A DNA stretch of 32,137 nt from Bacteroidales bacterium (GTDB lineage Bacteria; Bacteroidota; Bacteroidia; Bacteroidales; FEN-979), in assembly GCA_030681475.1 (NCBI GenBank), contig JAUXWT010000110.1, positions 1-32,137 on the forward strand, read 5' to 3'. Each line of letters starts with the position of its first letter. Within the stretch, counting starts at the first letter, position 1. Of this stretch, positions 1-7,253 are shown in pieces. The translations under genes and the position numbers were made by a program. The notes under the pieces are model-generated. The model did not search any database and had not been told where the DNA came from. It worked only from the letters and a program-made list of their open reading frames with translations.

Positions 1-35
1 AAAATTAGGTTTTTAGAAAACCATACTATATATTT

Positions 36-227
36 GTGTCGAAACTGGCATCAAAAAAAGTAGTTTTTAGAGGTGCCCTGAATGAAAAAGGACAGATGCT
101 CACTGTTGTTGCGGGATACCAGAAGGCTGCAGAATTTGAAGGAGTCCTCTCCTATTTTGGGAAAGATGCCTATTTAAAATCAACCTGGGAGGAGTACAGG
201 GCTACTTTTAAAGGCGAATTGAAATAA
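36..227 (+). CDS. Small protein of unknown function, possibly a 3' gene fragment
   Basis: I do not recognise the family. The frame is open from just after a TAG at 6-8 to the TAA at 225-227. It encodes a soluble, lysine-rich product of at most 63 residues if the GTG at 36 is used; the first ATG is at 96. The GTG coincides with a TATATTTG sequence (29-36) that matches the Bacteroidota -7 promoter element, so either the GTG is not the start or the promoter match is accidental. A different frame is open from base 1 to about 63 and reads plausibly as protein up to about 36, so a frameshifted end of a longer gene from outside the window is also possible. A hairpin follows immediately. Confidence 0.35.
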   Translation: MSKLASKKVVFRGALNEKGQMLTVVAGYQKAAEFEGVLSYFGKDAYLKSTWEEYRATFKGELK

Positions 228-254
228 AAAAGGCCGCTGAAAGCAGCCTTTTTT
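226..254. terminator. Bidirectional hairpin terminator between the small ORF and tRNA-His
   Basis: Two 12-base arms (226-237 and 243-254) pair around a 5-base loop with one mismatch. The A-run on one side and T-run on the other make it look like an intrinsic terminator in both directions. It starts inside the stop codon of the upstream ORF and ends four bases from the 3' end of the minus-strand tRNA-His, so it could end both transcripts. Confidence 0.65.
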
Positions 255-257
255 CCG

Positions 258-332
258 GGTGGAAGATGGGGCTTGAACCCACGACCTATAGATCCACAAT
301 CTATCGCTCTAACCAACTGAGCTACAACCACC
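258..332 (-). tRNA. tRNA-His (GTG anticodon)
   Basis: Read on the minus strand this folds as a tRNA with D stem GCTC/GAGC, a five-pair anticodon stem around loop TTGTGGA (anticodon GTG, histidine), and a T arm with TTCAAGC. The extra G(-1) at 332 faces C73 at 258, the usual tRNA-His identity pair. CCA is not encoded. The acceptor stem is imperfect: the 5' strand is GTGGTTG and the 3' strand is CTTCCAC, so positions 5:68 and 6:67 are U-U. The rest of the molecule is intact, so I call it a functional gene with moderate caution. Confidence 0.9.
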
Positions 333-345
333 ATGTTTTGTTTTG

Positions 346-353
346 CAAAAATA
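346..353 (-). promoter_or_regulatory. Putative -7 promoter box for tRNA-His
   Basis: The minus strand reads TATTTTTG, a match to the Bacteroidota -7 consensus TAnnTTTG, placed 13 bases upstream of the tRNA 5' end. I see no -33 TTG at the ideal 19-base spacing, so the assignment rests on the -7 box and its position. Confidence 0.4.
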
Positions 354-394
354 CAAAAAAATATGTCTGAAAAACCACAATTTCTGTTCTTCAA

Positions 395-1504
395 ATGATT
401 TTTAAAAAGAAGAACATCATCTCCACCGGTTCGCTCAGTTCCCTTGCCTGGAAAAAATTTAAAAAGAACCTTCTTGGCTTCGGATCACTCGTGTTTATTG
501 GGATTGTAATATTAATAGCTTGCCTGGGATACCTGATCACACCGGATTCAACTCCATATGCCAACAACCAGTATCTCGAACTCGGGTTAAAAAAGCCAGG
601 GTTTACTGTGATCATGCTGCCTGTAAAGCAAAACCGCGTTAAAACAGGCCAGGCCTTTTTTAAAACAATGATCTCCGGTAAAATCGGAAACGTGCAAAAT
701 ATTCCCATCCGTGCATATACAGTCAAGAACAATCATATAATGTATATTGAATATGGGGCGCTACCAGGTGATGTATCCATGGTTAAGATACTGCCTTTGA
801 GCGAAATAGATATTCCGGTAAAAAAGACTTTCTGGGTCGGGACTGATCGTTTTGGCCGGGATTACCTCAGTCAATTGATGATCGGCACCCGCGTCAGCCT
901 GTCGGTGGGACTGATATCTGTCTTAATATCACTTGTCATTGGGATCTTCATCGGAGCCATTGGCGGCTATTATCGTGGATGGGTTGACAACTTTATCATG
1001 TGGCTTATCAATGTAGTGTGGTCTATTCCCACCCTGCTGCTTGTCATAGCGATAACCTTTGCCCTTGGCAAAGGATTCTGGCAGGTATTCATTGCCGTGG
1101 GACTCACCATGTGGGTGGAAGTTGCGCGGGTAGTACGCGGGCAGATCCTGAGCATTCGTGAATCAGAATATGTGGAAGCTGCCCGTGCCCTTGGTTTTTC
1201 AGATTTCAGGATCATTTTCCGCCATATCCTGCCCAACGCGATGGCAGCCGTGATTGTGATATCTGCGGCAAACTTTGCCTCGGCCATCCTGATGGAAGCC
1301 GGATTAAGTTTTCTCGGACTAGGGGTTCAGCCACCGGTGCCCTCATGGGGTTCCATGATTAAGGAAAATTACGGATACCTGGTGCTCGACTATGCTTACC
1401 TGGCTATCCTTCCCGGCATTGCGATCATGCTCATGGTACTGGCCTTTATGCTGATGGGCAATGCACTGCGGGATGCGCTGGATGTGAGGATGTCAGAGGT
1501 TTAA
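395..1504 (+). CDS. ABC transporter permease, OppC/DppC family (peptide/nickel type)
   Basis: An inner-membrane permease subunit of the type that imports peptides, nickel or similar solutes together with a second permease, ATPases and a binding protein. None of those partners is in this window, so the substrate cannot be inferred. A first membrane segment lies near residues 30-48, then an extracytoplasmic stretch of about 100 residues. The family signature GTDRFGRD is at 149-156, followed by five hydrophobic segments. The EAA loop that contacts the ATPase is at 261-281 (EAARALGFSD, then HILPN). The GLSFLGLGVQPPVPSWG segment near 303-319 is typical of the family. The loop after the first membrane segment is longer than in E. 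coli DppC. Its stop overlaps the stop of the convergent DUF5723 gene by three bases. Confidence 0.9.
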   Translation: MIFKKKNIISTGSLSSLAWKKFKKNLLGFGSLVFIGIVILIACLGYLITPDSTPYANNQYLELGLKKPGFTVIMLPVKQNRVKTGQAFFKTMISGKIGNVQNIPIRAYTVKNNHIMYIEYGALPGDVSMVKILPLSEIDIPVKKTFWVGTDRFGRDYLSQLMIGTRVSLSVGLISVLISLVIGIFIGAIGGYYRGWVDNFIMWLINVVWSIPTLLLVIAITFALGKGFWQVFIAVGLTMWVEVARVVRGQILSIRESEYVEAARALGFSDFRIIFRHILPNAMAAVIVISAANFASAILMEAGLSFLGLGVQPPVPSWGSMIKENYGYLVLDYAYLAILPGIAIMLMVLAFMLMGNALRDALDVRMSEV

Positions 1505-3003
1505 CGCTTGATTCGTTCTCTATCGTTACCGATGCAATGATCTGACCGTTTATTCCGGCATTTACCTTTATTGAAAAACACCTTGACAGAGATGTAAAAA
1601 TCAAGGCCGGTAAAATCGTTGACATGAAAGAACCCGCCGATTTTATCTGTTCCAATGGTAATTGAATAGAACCTCAGCGCCAGTCCAATCCGGGCTAATT
1701 GCCAGTTATAAAGTGAAACAGGCATGCTTGCTTCGAACCATCTTGTTTCATACCGGGGTGTAACCGACAATATCGCCGGCCGCGTAATGGCAGCCTTTGC
1801 AACAGGAAATCCATAGATCAGACTGGCATTGACATACCAATTTGGCCTTAGATGATAATCAAACTGAACGCTCAGCGCTGCAGGGAGCCATAAGGTGAAT
1901 TTGTTCCCGTTATATGCCGAATAATTATCTCCGTAAAATTTATAGCTCAGGGTATCCATAAAATGTTGCACCGTTGTAAAATTCAGACTCGTAACATGTT
2001 CCCAATAGGAACTGCGGTTGTCGATCCTCATCCTGGTCGCATTTTCCTTAAACTTAATCCCCCCGATATCAATCAGGGCGATGCCGACCCGGAAAAGATA
2101 GTCTTCATAAGGCTGCGAACATAGTGAGTTAAAATACTGATCCTGGTGATATTGTGCGAGCCGGGTATAGGTCACCCCCATGTCAAAACCAAAACCGCCT
2201 CCTTTGATCAATGGTGTCGTCAACGCCTCATTGGCTGTGTAATCAACCGGAATGGCTAACCCCATATCCGCCTCAATGTTTGATACATCAATGGTAGAGT
2301 CATTCAATACGGTGTAATCCAAATTTTTGGCATAAAAAAACATGCCCCCGATTCCCATCAGGCGTTTGATCGAAATTCCGGCCGAGAAAGTATTAAACCC
2401 ACGTGCATAAAAGGTGTTGCTGTAACTGACGCCAATCTCTCCCCATGCCATCCCGGCTCCCCTAACAGGGCCTTTATCCATAAAGTTGATATTATGCTGG
2501 GGACGATAGTTCAATCCGAGATAGACAAAATTTGCCAGTTCAATGGGTACCCTTTCCGATGAAATTACCGTTCTAACACCAGTAGTCAGTGCAAATGCAT
2601 GCCGACGCCATAAAAGCATGGCGCCCGGACCGTTAACGCGTGTTTGGATGAATGCGTTTTTATTTCTCAAATTGGTGTAACGGTAAAAAATGCGTTGTTC
2701 AGTTCCGTACTCTTCGTTATGGACAGGCCATTCATATCCAGATTTAAAAAAGTTGCCGAACCGGTAATCAGATTTGTTCATGAACAGATAATTATTCTGA
2801 ACAAACAGATCCATCCCTGCCAGTTGAATATCAAGATAGGTTTTGGAATTGTTCATGGCGGCGGGATTCAACTGGAGGCTGTTTATGCCGGCATAATTCC
2901 CTGTGGTGGTTCCAAGCATATCCTGCGCGGATACAGTAAAAAACATCAACTGTAGTAGCATGATAAAAGCAAGGGTTCGGCATCTATTCATCAAGTCAAT
3001 CAT
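1501..3003 (-). CDS. DUF5723 family protein, probable outer-membrane beta-barrel
   Basis: This resembles DUF5723 proteins of Bacteroidota: a signal peptide, the early motif GINSLQLNPAAMNNSKTYLD, then alternating amphipathic strands with frequent aromatic residues, as in an outer-membrane barrel. The function is unknown. Translation may start at the first Met or, more likely, at the Met four codons later (2991), where MNRCRTLAFIMLLQLMFFTVSA forms a normal signal peptide with cleavage before QD. The barrel seems to end at FYISVKVFF, but the frame runs on for about 20 strongly basic residues into the 3' end of the convergent permease gene. That tail may be a late run-on rather than a conserved part. 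Confidence 0.75.
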   Translation of the reverse strand: MIDLMNRCRTLAFIMLLQLMFFTVSAQDMLGTTTGNYAGINSLQLNPAAMNNSKTYLDIQLAGMDLFVQNNYLFMNKSDYRFGNFFKSGYEWPVHNEEYGTEQRIFYRYTNLRNKNAFIQTRVNGPGAMLLWRRHAFALTTGVRTVISSERVPIELANFVYLGLNYRPQHNINFMDKGPVRGAGMAWGEIGVSYSNTFYARGFNTFSAGISIKRLMGIGGMFFYAKNLDYTVLNDSTIDVSNIEADMGLAIPVDYTANEALTTPLIKGGGFGFDMGVTYTRLAQYHQDQYFNSLCSQPYEDYLFRVGIALIDIGGIKFKENATRMRIDNRSSYWEHVTSLNFTTVQHFMDTLSYKFYGDNYSAYNGNKFTLWLPAALSVQFDYHLRPNWYVNASLIYGFPVAKAAITRPAILSVTPRYETRWFEASMPVSLYNWQLARIGLALRFYSITIGTDKIGGFFHVNDFTGLDFYISVKVFFNKGKCRNKRSDHCIGNDRERIKR

Positions 3004-3175
3004 ATAGTTTACTTACAGTGACGGAGACAACAACTCACGTTTTACTATAAAATAAGACAGCAATATTATCAATTTCGTTGTCTGGATATTCAGGACGAAA
3101 AATAAACCGGAACAGATCAGACACCACATATATAACGCTGGTGGCATCCCTTAAGTATCAAATTGAAAAAAAGTG

Positions 3176-3183
3176 TAACTTTG
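3176..3183 (+). promoter_or_regulatory. Putative -7 promoter box for tRNA-Leu and tig
   Basis: TAACTTTG matches the Bacteroidota -7 consensus and would place transcription start near 3190, about 20 bases before the tRNA. No well-spaced -33 TTG is visible. Since no terminator follows the tRNA, this promoter may also feed tig. Confidence 0.45.
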
Positions 3184-3210
3184 CACTCCGATTTCAGAGG
3201 GATCCTCAAT

Positions 3211-3292
3211 GCGGATGTGGCGTAATTGGTAGCCGCGCAAGACTTAGGATCTTGTGCCTTAGGGCGTGGGGGTTCGAGTCCCTTCATCCGCA
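3211..3292 (+). tRNA. tRNA-Leu (TAG anticodon)
   Basis: A seven-pair acceptor stem GCGGATG/CATCCGC is fully complementary. The anticodon stem CAAGA/TCTTG closes loop CTTAGGA, giving anticodon TAG (reads CUA-type leucine codons). A long variable arm, as expected for a class II tRNA, and a T arm with TTCGAGT follow. The discriminator is A at 3292 and CCA is not encoded (CAA follows). The gene lies 38 bases upstream of tig on the same strand without an obvious terminator between them. Confidence 0.95.
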
Positions 3293-3330
3293 CAAATAAT
3301 TGTTGTTTCAACCAAAACTAGATCATTTTC

Positions 3331-4620
3331 ATGAATATTACCAAAGAGAGTACCGGTTCACTGACTGCCCTTGTTAAAATCGAGATCTGTCCGGATGATT
3401 ATGCTGCATCTGTGGAGAAACAAATTGCAGATTACAAGCGAAAAGCGAACATTCCCGGATTCAGACCCGGTCACATTCCCACCGGCCTGATTAAGAAGAT
3501 GTACGGAAAGGCTATTCTGGCTGATGAAGTGAATAAACTTATCTCGGACAGCCTGGTAAATTACATCAGAGATCAGAAAGTTGACATCCTGGGTAATCCA
3601 ATACCAAACGTGGAGAAGAATGCAGCCATAGATTTTGAAAATCAGGATTCCTTTGAGTTTTATTTTGACCTTGGACTGGCGCCTGAATTCACCATTCCGC
3701 TGGATCAGGACCTTCAGATCGAAAATTATTCGATAACCGTTGATGATGAAATGGTTAACAAATATATTGAAGATACGCGCAAACGATTTGGCAAACCTGT
3801 AGAAGTTCCAATTGTTGAAGCAGAAACCACTTTGGATGTTGTGACTGATGATCCTCCTGCGGAACTTTCAGAAACTGCTGAAACTTCTGATATTGAGGAA
3901 CCCACGGCACCAGTGCAACCTTCAGAACCTGATGTTGAACCGGCAGATATGGATCCCGACTTCTTCGACATGGTGTATCCGGGCCTGAACCTGCAGACTG
4001 AAGAAGAATTCAGGGAGCAGGTAAAAAAAGATGCTGCAATGAGTTTTGCTGCTGAGACAGATAAACTTCTGTTTAACAACATCACCGAAGCGCTGGTAAA
4101 GAACACCGAACTGCCTTTGCCTGACGAGTTCCTTAAGCGATGGCTTCTCGAAAACAATGAAAACAAATATACGCCGGAGGAGATTGAAAAAAATTATTCC
4201 TCCTTTTCCGAATCAATGAAATGGCAACTTATTGAAAATAAGCTGATCAGGGAGAACGACATAACGGTTACCGATAATGAGATCCGTGATTACATCGGAA
4301 CGAATATGTTACGGCAAATATCCTTGACTGATTTGGACCCGGAAATGCAAAAACGTTACGAATCAATCATTGATACGTTTATGCAAAATAAAAAGCAGGT
4401 AGAGCGGATCTACGATCAACTCTACAATTCAAAAATGATGAACTTTTTCAAATCAGTTTTGAAATTTCAATTAAAAGAGATCTCGTATGATGATTATATC
4501 AAAATGGTCTCTGAGCGTCATAAACACAATCACGCACATGAACACGAACATGATCATAAACATGACCATGATCACGAACATAAACATGACCATGAACATG
4601 AACCTGACCAGCACCATTGA
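3331..4620 (+). CDS. tig: Trigger factor (ribosome-associated chaperone) with acidic linker and His-rich tail
   Basis: A chaperone that binds ribosomes near the exit tunnel and shields nascent chains. The N-terminal ribosome-binding domain carries the signature GFRPGHIP near residues 43-50. The C-terminal helical arms cover roughly 210-395. Between them, where a FKBP-type PPIase domain sits in E. coli, I see only a low-complexity acidic, proline-rich linker (about 160-207), so prolyl isomerase activity is not expected. The last 33 residues (397-429) are histidine-rich: 16 His, alternating almost perfectly with Asp, Glu or Lys, as in metal-binding tails of proteins such as SlyD. At 429 residues the protein has near-normal length despite the missing domain. 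It is followed by clpP and clpX, the common bacterial order. Confidence 0.95.
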   Translation: MNITKESTGSLTALVKIEICPDDYAASVEKQIADYKRKANIPGFRPGHIPTGLIKKMYGKAILADEVNKLISDSLVNYIRDQKVDILGNPIPNVEKNAAIDFENQDSFEFYFDLGLAPEFTIPLDQDLQIENYSITVDDEMVNKYIEDTRKRFGKPVEVPIVEAETTLDVVTDDPPAELSETAETSDIEEPTAPVQPSEPDVEPADMDPDFFDMVYPGLNLQTEEEFREQVKKDAAMSFAAETDKLLFNNITEALVKNTELPLPDEFLKRWLLENNENKYTPEEIEKNYSSFSESMKWQLIENKLIRENDITVTDNEIRDYIGTNMLRQISLTDLDPEMQKRYESIIDTFMQNKKQVERIYDQLYNSKMMNFFKSVLKFQLKEISYDDYIKMVSERHKHNHAHEHEHDHKHDHDHEHKHDHEHEPDQHH

Positions 4621-4648
4621 TAATTACATTAATTAACAAATATGAATT

Positions 4649-5323
4649 ATGGACGATTTTTCAAAATACGCCATTGGTCACAGAGGCATCAACAGTCTTA
4701 CACTGGCAAAATACAAATCGATTTCATCCAACTATATTTCACCGACGATCATTGAGGAACGGCAGTTGAACATTGCCACGATGGATGTTTTTTCGCGTTT
4801 GATGATGGACCGTATTATTTTCCTGGGCGTTCCCATCGATGATTATGTCGCCAACATCATCCAGGCACAACTTCTTTTCCTTGAATCGGTTGACTCACGC
4901 AAGGACATACAGATCTATCTGAACACACCGGGTGGATCTGTTTATGCCGGACTTGGCATTTATGACACCATGCAGTACATCAACCCGAATGTGGCAACGA
5001 TCTGCACCGGCATGGCCGCTTCGATGGGCGCCATCCTGCTCAGCGCCGGAGAAAAGGGAAAACGCACTGCACTTAAACATTCACGTATTCTGATCCATCA
5101 GCCGATGGGCAGCGCCGAAGGCCAGGCTTCAGACATTGATATCACCGCCAGGGAGATCCAGAAACTAAAAAAGGAGTTGTACGAAATAATTTCCCTGCAC
5201 TCAGGCCAGCCCTACAAACGGATACTCAAAGATGCAGACCGCGATTACTGGATGACCAGCGAAGAGGCTCGCGAATACGGTATGATCGATGAAATTCTGA
5301 TCCGTTCCAAGCAAGATAAGTAA
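4649..5323 (+). CDS. clpP: ATP-dependent Clp protease, proteolytic subunit
   Basis: The serine peptidase chamber of the ClpXP and related proteases; it degrades unfolded or tagged cytoplasmic proteins delivered by an ATPase partner. The catalytic triad is visible as Ser125 in GMAASMGA, His150 in IHQPMG and Asp199 in DADRDYW. The spacings of 25 and 49 residues equal those in E. coli ClpP. The oligomerisation region and the NTPGGSV loop (92-98) are intact. The 224-residue form has a somewhat longer N-terminus than E. coli ClpP. It sits 28 bases after tig and one base before clpX, so chamber and unfoldase are probably made from one transcript. Confidence 0.97.
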   Translation: MDDFSKYAIGHRGINSLTLAKYKSISSNYISPTIIEERQLNIATMDVFSRLMMDRIIFLGVPIDDYVANIIQAQLLFLESVDSRKDIQIYLNTPGGSVYAGLGIYDTMQYINPNVATICTGMAASMGAILLSAGEKGKRTALKHSRILIHQPMGSAEGQASDIDITAREIQKLKKELYEIISLHSGQPYKRILKDADRDYWMTSEEAREYGMIDEILIRSKQDK

Positions 5324-5324
5324 C

Positions 5325-6560
5325 ATGGCAAAATCAACTGACAAATGCTCTTTTTGCGGCCGGCCTAAGCGGGATACCAGGCTTCTTGTTGCCGGTCTCG
5401 ACGGCCATATTTGTGATGAATGCATACAACAGGCACAGATTATCCTTGCCGAAGAAGATGCCACAGGGAAAAGGAAAAATATTCCCGATTTTTTGCTGCT
5501 GAAGCCCATCGAGATCAAAACATATATGGATCAGTTTGTGATCGGGCAGGATGAAGCAAAAAAGGTGCTGGCAGTAGCTGTTTACAACCATTATAAACGT
5601 CTGTCGCATAAAAAGGATGCAAAAGAGGACGATGTAGAGATCGAAAAATCAAACATCGTCATCGTCGGGGAGACCGGCACGGGAAAGACTTTGCTTGCCC
5701 GTACGATCGCAAGAATGCTTAACGTGCCGTTCTGCATTGCTGACGCAACAGCCCTTACCGAGGCCGGATACGTTGGCGAAGATGTTGAAAGCATCCTGTC
5801 GCGGCTCCTCCAGGTTGCCGATTATAACGTTGCAGCAGCAGAACGGGGTATCATTTTCATAGATGAAATTGATAAAATAGCCCGGAAAGGAGATAATCCG
5901 TCAATAACCCGGGATGTAAGCGGTGAAGGGGTGCAGCAGGCGTTGCTGAAGATGCTCGAAGGTTCCATTGTCAATGTTCCACCTCAGGGGGGCAGAAAAC
6001 ATCCCGAACAAAAAATGATCCAGATCAATACTCAGAATATTCTGTTTATAACCGGCGGCGCCTTTGACGGAATTGAGAAAAAAATCTCCAACCGGCTTCA
6101 AACCAATAAAATCGGATATAAAACCGACCGGAACCATGAATTTGTTGACAAGGACAACATGCTTCAATACATCACCCCCGTTGATCTTAAAGCATACGGG
6201 CTGATCCCTGAACTGGTTGGAAGGCTGCCTATTGTCACCTTTATGCACACCCTTGATAAAGAGACCCTTCGCAGAATTCTCACAGAACCCAAAAATTCAC
6301 TGATCAAGCAATATACAAAACTCTTTGAATTGGATAAAATCAAGTTGGTCTTCGATGAGAAAGCGCTTAATTTCATTGTTGACAAGGCCATTGAATTTAA
6401 ACTGGGGGCGCGTGGATTACGATCAATTCTTGAAGGAATTATGAACGATGCCATGTTTGAACTGCCTTCGAAGACCAATACCAAATCATTCCATGTAACC
6501 GTTGCCTTTGTTGAGGAGAAATTCAGAAAAACCAGCATGGCCCGATTAAAGGTTGCCTGA
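5325..6560 (+). CDS. clpX: ATP-dependent Clp protease ATP-binding subunit ClpX
   Basis: AAA+ unfoldase that recognises substrates and threads them into ClpP. The N-terminal zinc-binding domain has the four cysteines C8, C11, C30 and C33. Walker A is GETGTGKT (115-122), the pore loop GYVG lies at 148-151 and Walker B IIFIDE at 176-181. The C-terminal lid domain follows, with the GARGLRSI segment near the end. The 411-residue length is normal. The start codon lies one base after the clpP stop, which implies coupled translation. Confidence 0.97.
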   Translation: MAKSTDKCSFCGRPKRDTRLLVAGLDGHICDECIQQAQIILAEEDATGKRKNIPDFLLLKPIEIKTYMDQFVIGQDEAKKVLAVAVYNHYKRLSHKKDAKEDDVEIEKSNIVIVGETGTGKTLLARTIARMLNVPFCIADATALTEAGYVGEDVESILSRLLQVADYNVAAAERGIIFIDEIDKIARKGDNPSITRDVSGEGVQQALLKMLEGSIVNVPPQGGRKHPEQKMIQINTQNILFITGGAFDGIEKKISNRLQTNKIGYKTDRNHEFVDKDNMLQYITPVDLKAYGLIPELVGRLPIVTFMHTLDKETLRRILTEPKNSLIKQYTKLFELDKIKLVFDEKALNFIVDKAIEFKLGARGLRSILEGIMNDAMFELPSKTNTKSFHVTVAFVEEKFRKTSMARLKVA

Positions 6561-6615
6561 TAACAAAACCGCTGGTTCCTTCGTTATCCGAATGTTATTT
6601 TGAACCGGGAAACCA

Positions 6616-7200
6616 ATGCGTAAAGGAATCCTTCTCTTCGTTTTATTAATTGTATCTGTTTGCCTTGGCTTTTCACAAGATACCACTAAAACAACCGGAT
6701 CTACTCAAATAATTGAAGGTGATACAATTGCACTGGTCGATGTAAAGGCAGTTCTGATATTCCCACCTGTAGAATTTCCAAATAAACGAGCCTCTGCCCG
6801 TTATGACAAATTGGTTTATAATGTTAAAAAAGTGTACCCGTATGCAAAGTTGGCAGGTAAGCAATTAGCTGCTTATCAGGCCATTATTGATACGATCGCA
6901 TCAGAAAAGGAACGAAGGTTATTTATTAAACAAGCTGAAAAAGAGTTGGAAGACCGGTTTGGCGATGAGTTAAAACAGCTCACATTTTCACAGGGAAAAA
7001 TTCTGATCAAGCTTATCTACAGGGAAACCGGCAATTCAACCTTCGACCTTGTCAGGCAGCTTAGAGGCAAATTAATCGCGTTTATCTGGCAGACCTTTGC
7101 AAAACTTTTCGGGTACGATTTGAAGGCAGGTTATGATCCGGGTGGCGCCGATCATGCCATTGAACAGATCGTATTAATGATTGAAGCGGGAGCAATTTAG
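6616..7200 (+). CDS. DUF4294 family protein, secreted, function unknown
   Basis: A 194-residue protein with a clear signal peptide (MRKGILLFVLLIVSVCLGFS, then QDT). It matches the DUF4294 pattern known from Bacteroidota: a short acidic linker, the stretch RYDKLVYNVKKVYPYAKLA, a long amphipathic helical region, and the conserved ending LIYRETGNSTFDLVRQLRG with IWQTFAKLFGYDLKAGYDP. It probably acts in the cell envelope, but no biochemical role is known to me. It lies 55 bases after clpX and 53 bases before the glycosyltransferase. Confidence 0.8.
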   Translation: MRKGILLFVLLIVSVCLGFSQDTTKTTGSTQIIEGDTIALVDVKAVLIFPPVEFPNKRASARYDKLVYNVKKVYPYAKLAGKQLAAYQAIIDTIASEKERRLFIKQAEKELEDRFGDELKQLTFSQGKILIKLIYRETGNSTFDLVRQLRGKLIAFIWQTFAKLFGYDLKAGYDPGGADHAIEQIVLMIEAGAI

Positions 7201-7253
7201 TTTTTAATCTGATTGAATAACCATAACTTTACCGACGAATCACGAAAACTGCG

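Noticed and set aside
170-394. Minus-strand open frame across tRNA-His
   Set aside because: It lies over the tRNA and its terminator and has no independent support.
3117-3311. Minus-strand open frame across tRNA-Leu
   Set aside because: It is the antisense of the tRNA gene and its promoter; such frames are a familiar annotation artefact.
4516-4617. CRISPR-like repeat in the tig 3' end
   Set aside because: The repeated units are short, in frame and without unique spacers; they encode the histidine-rich tail.
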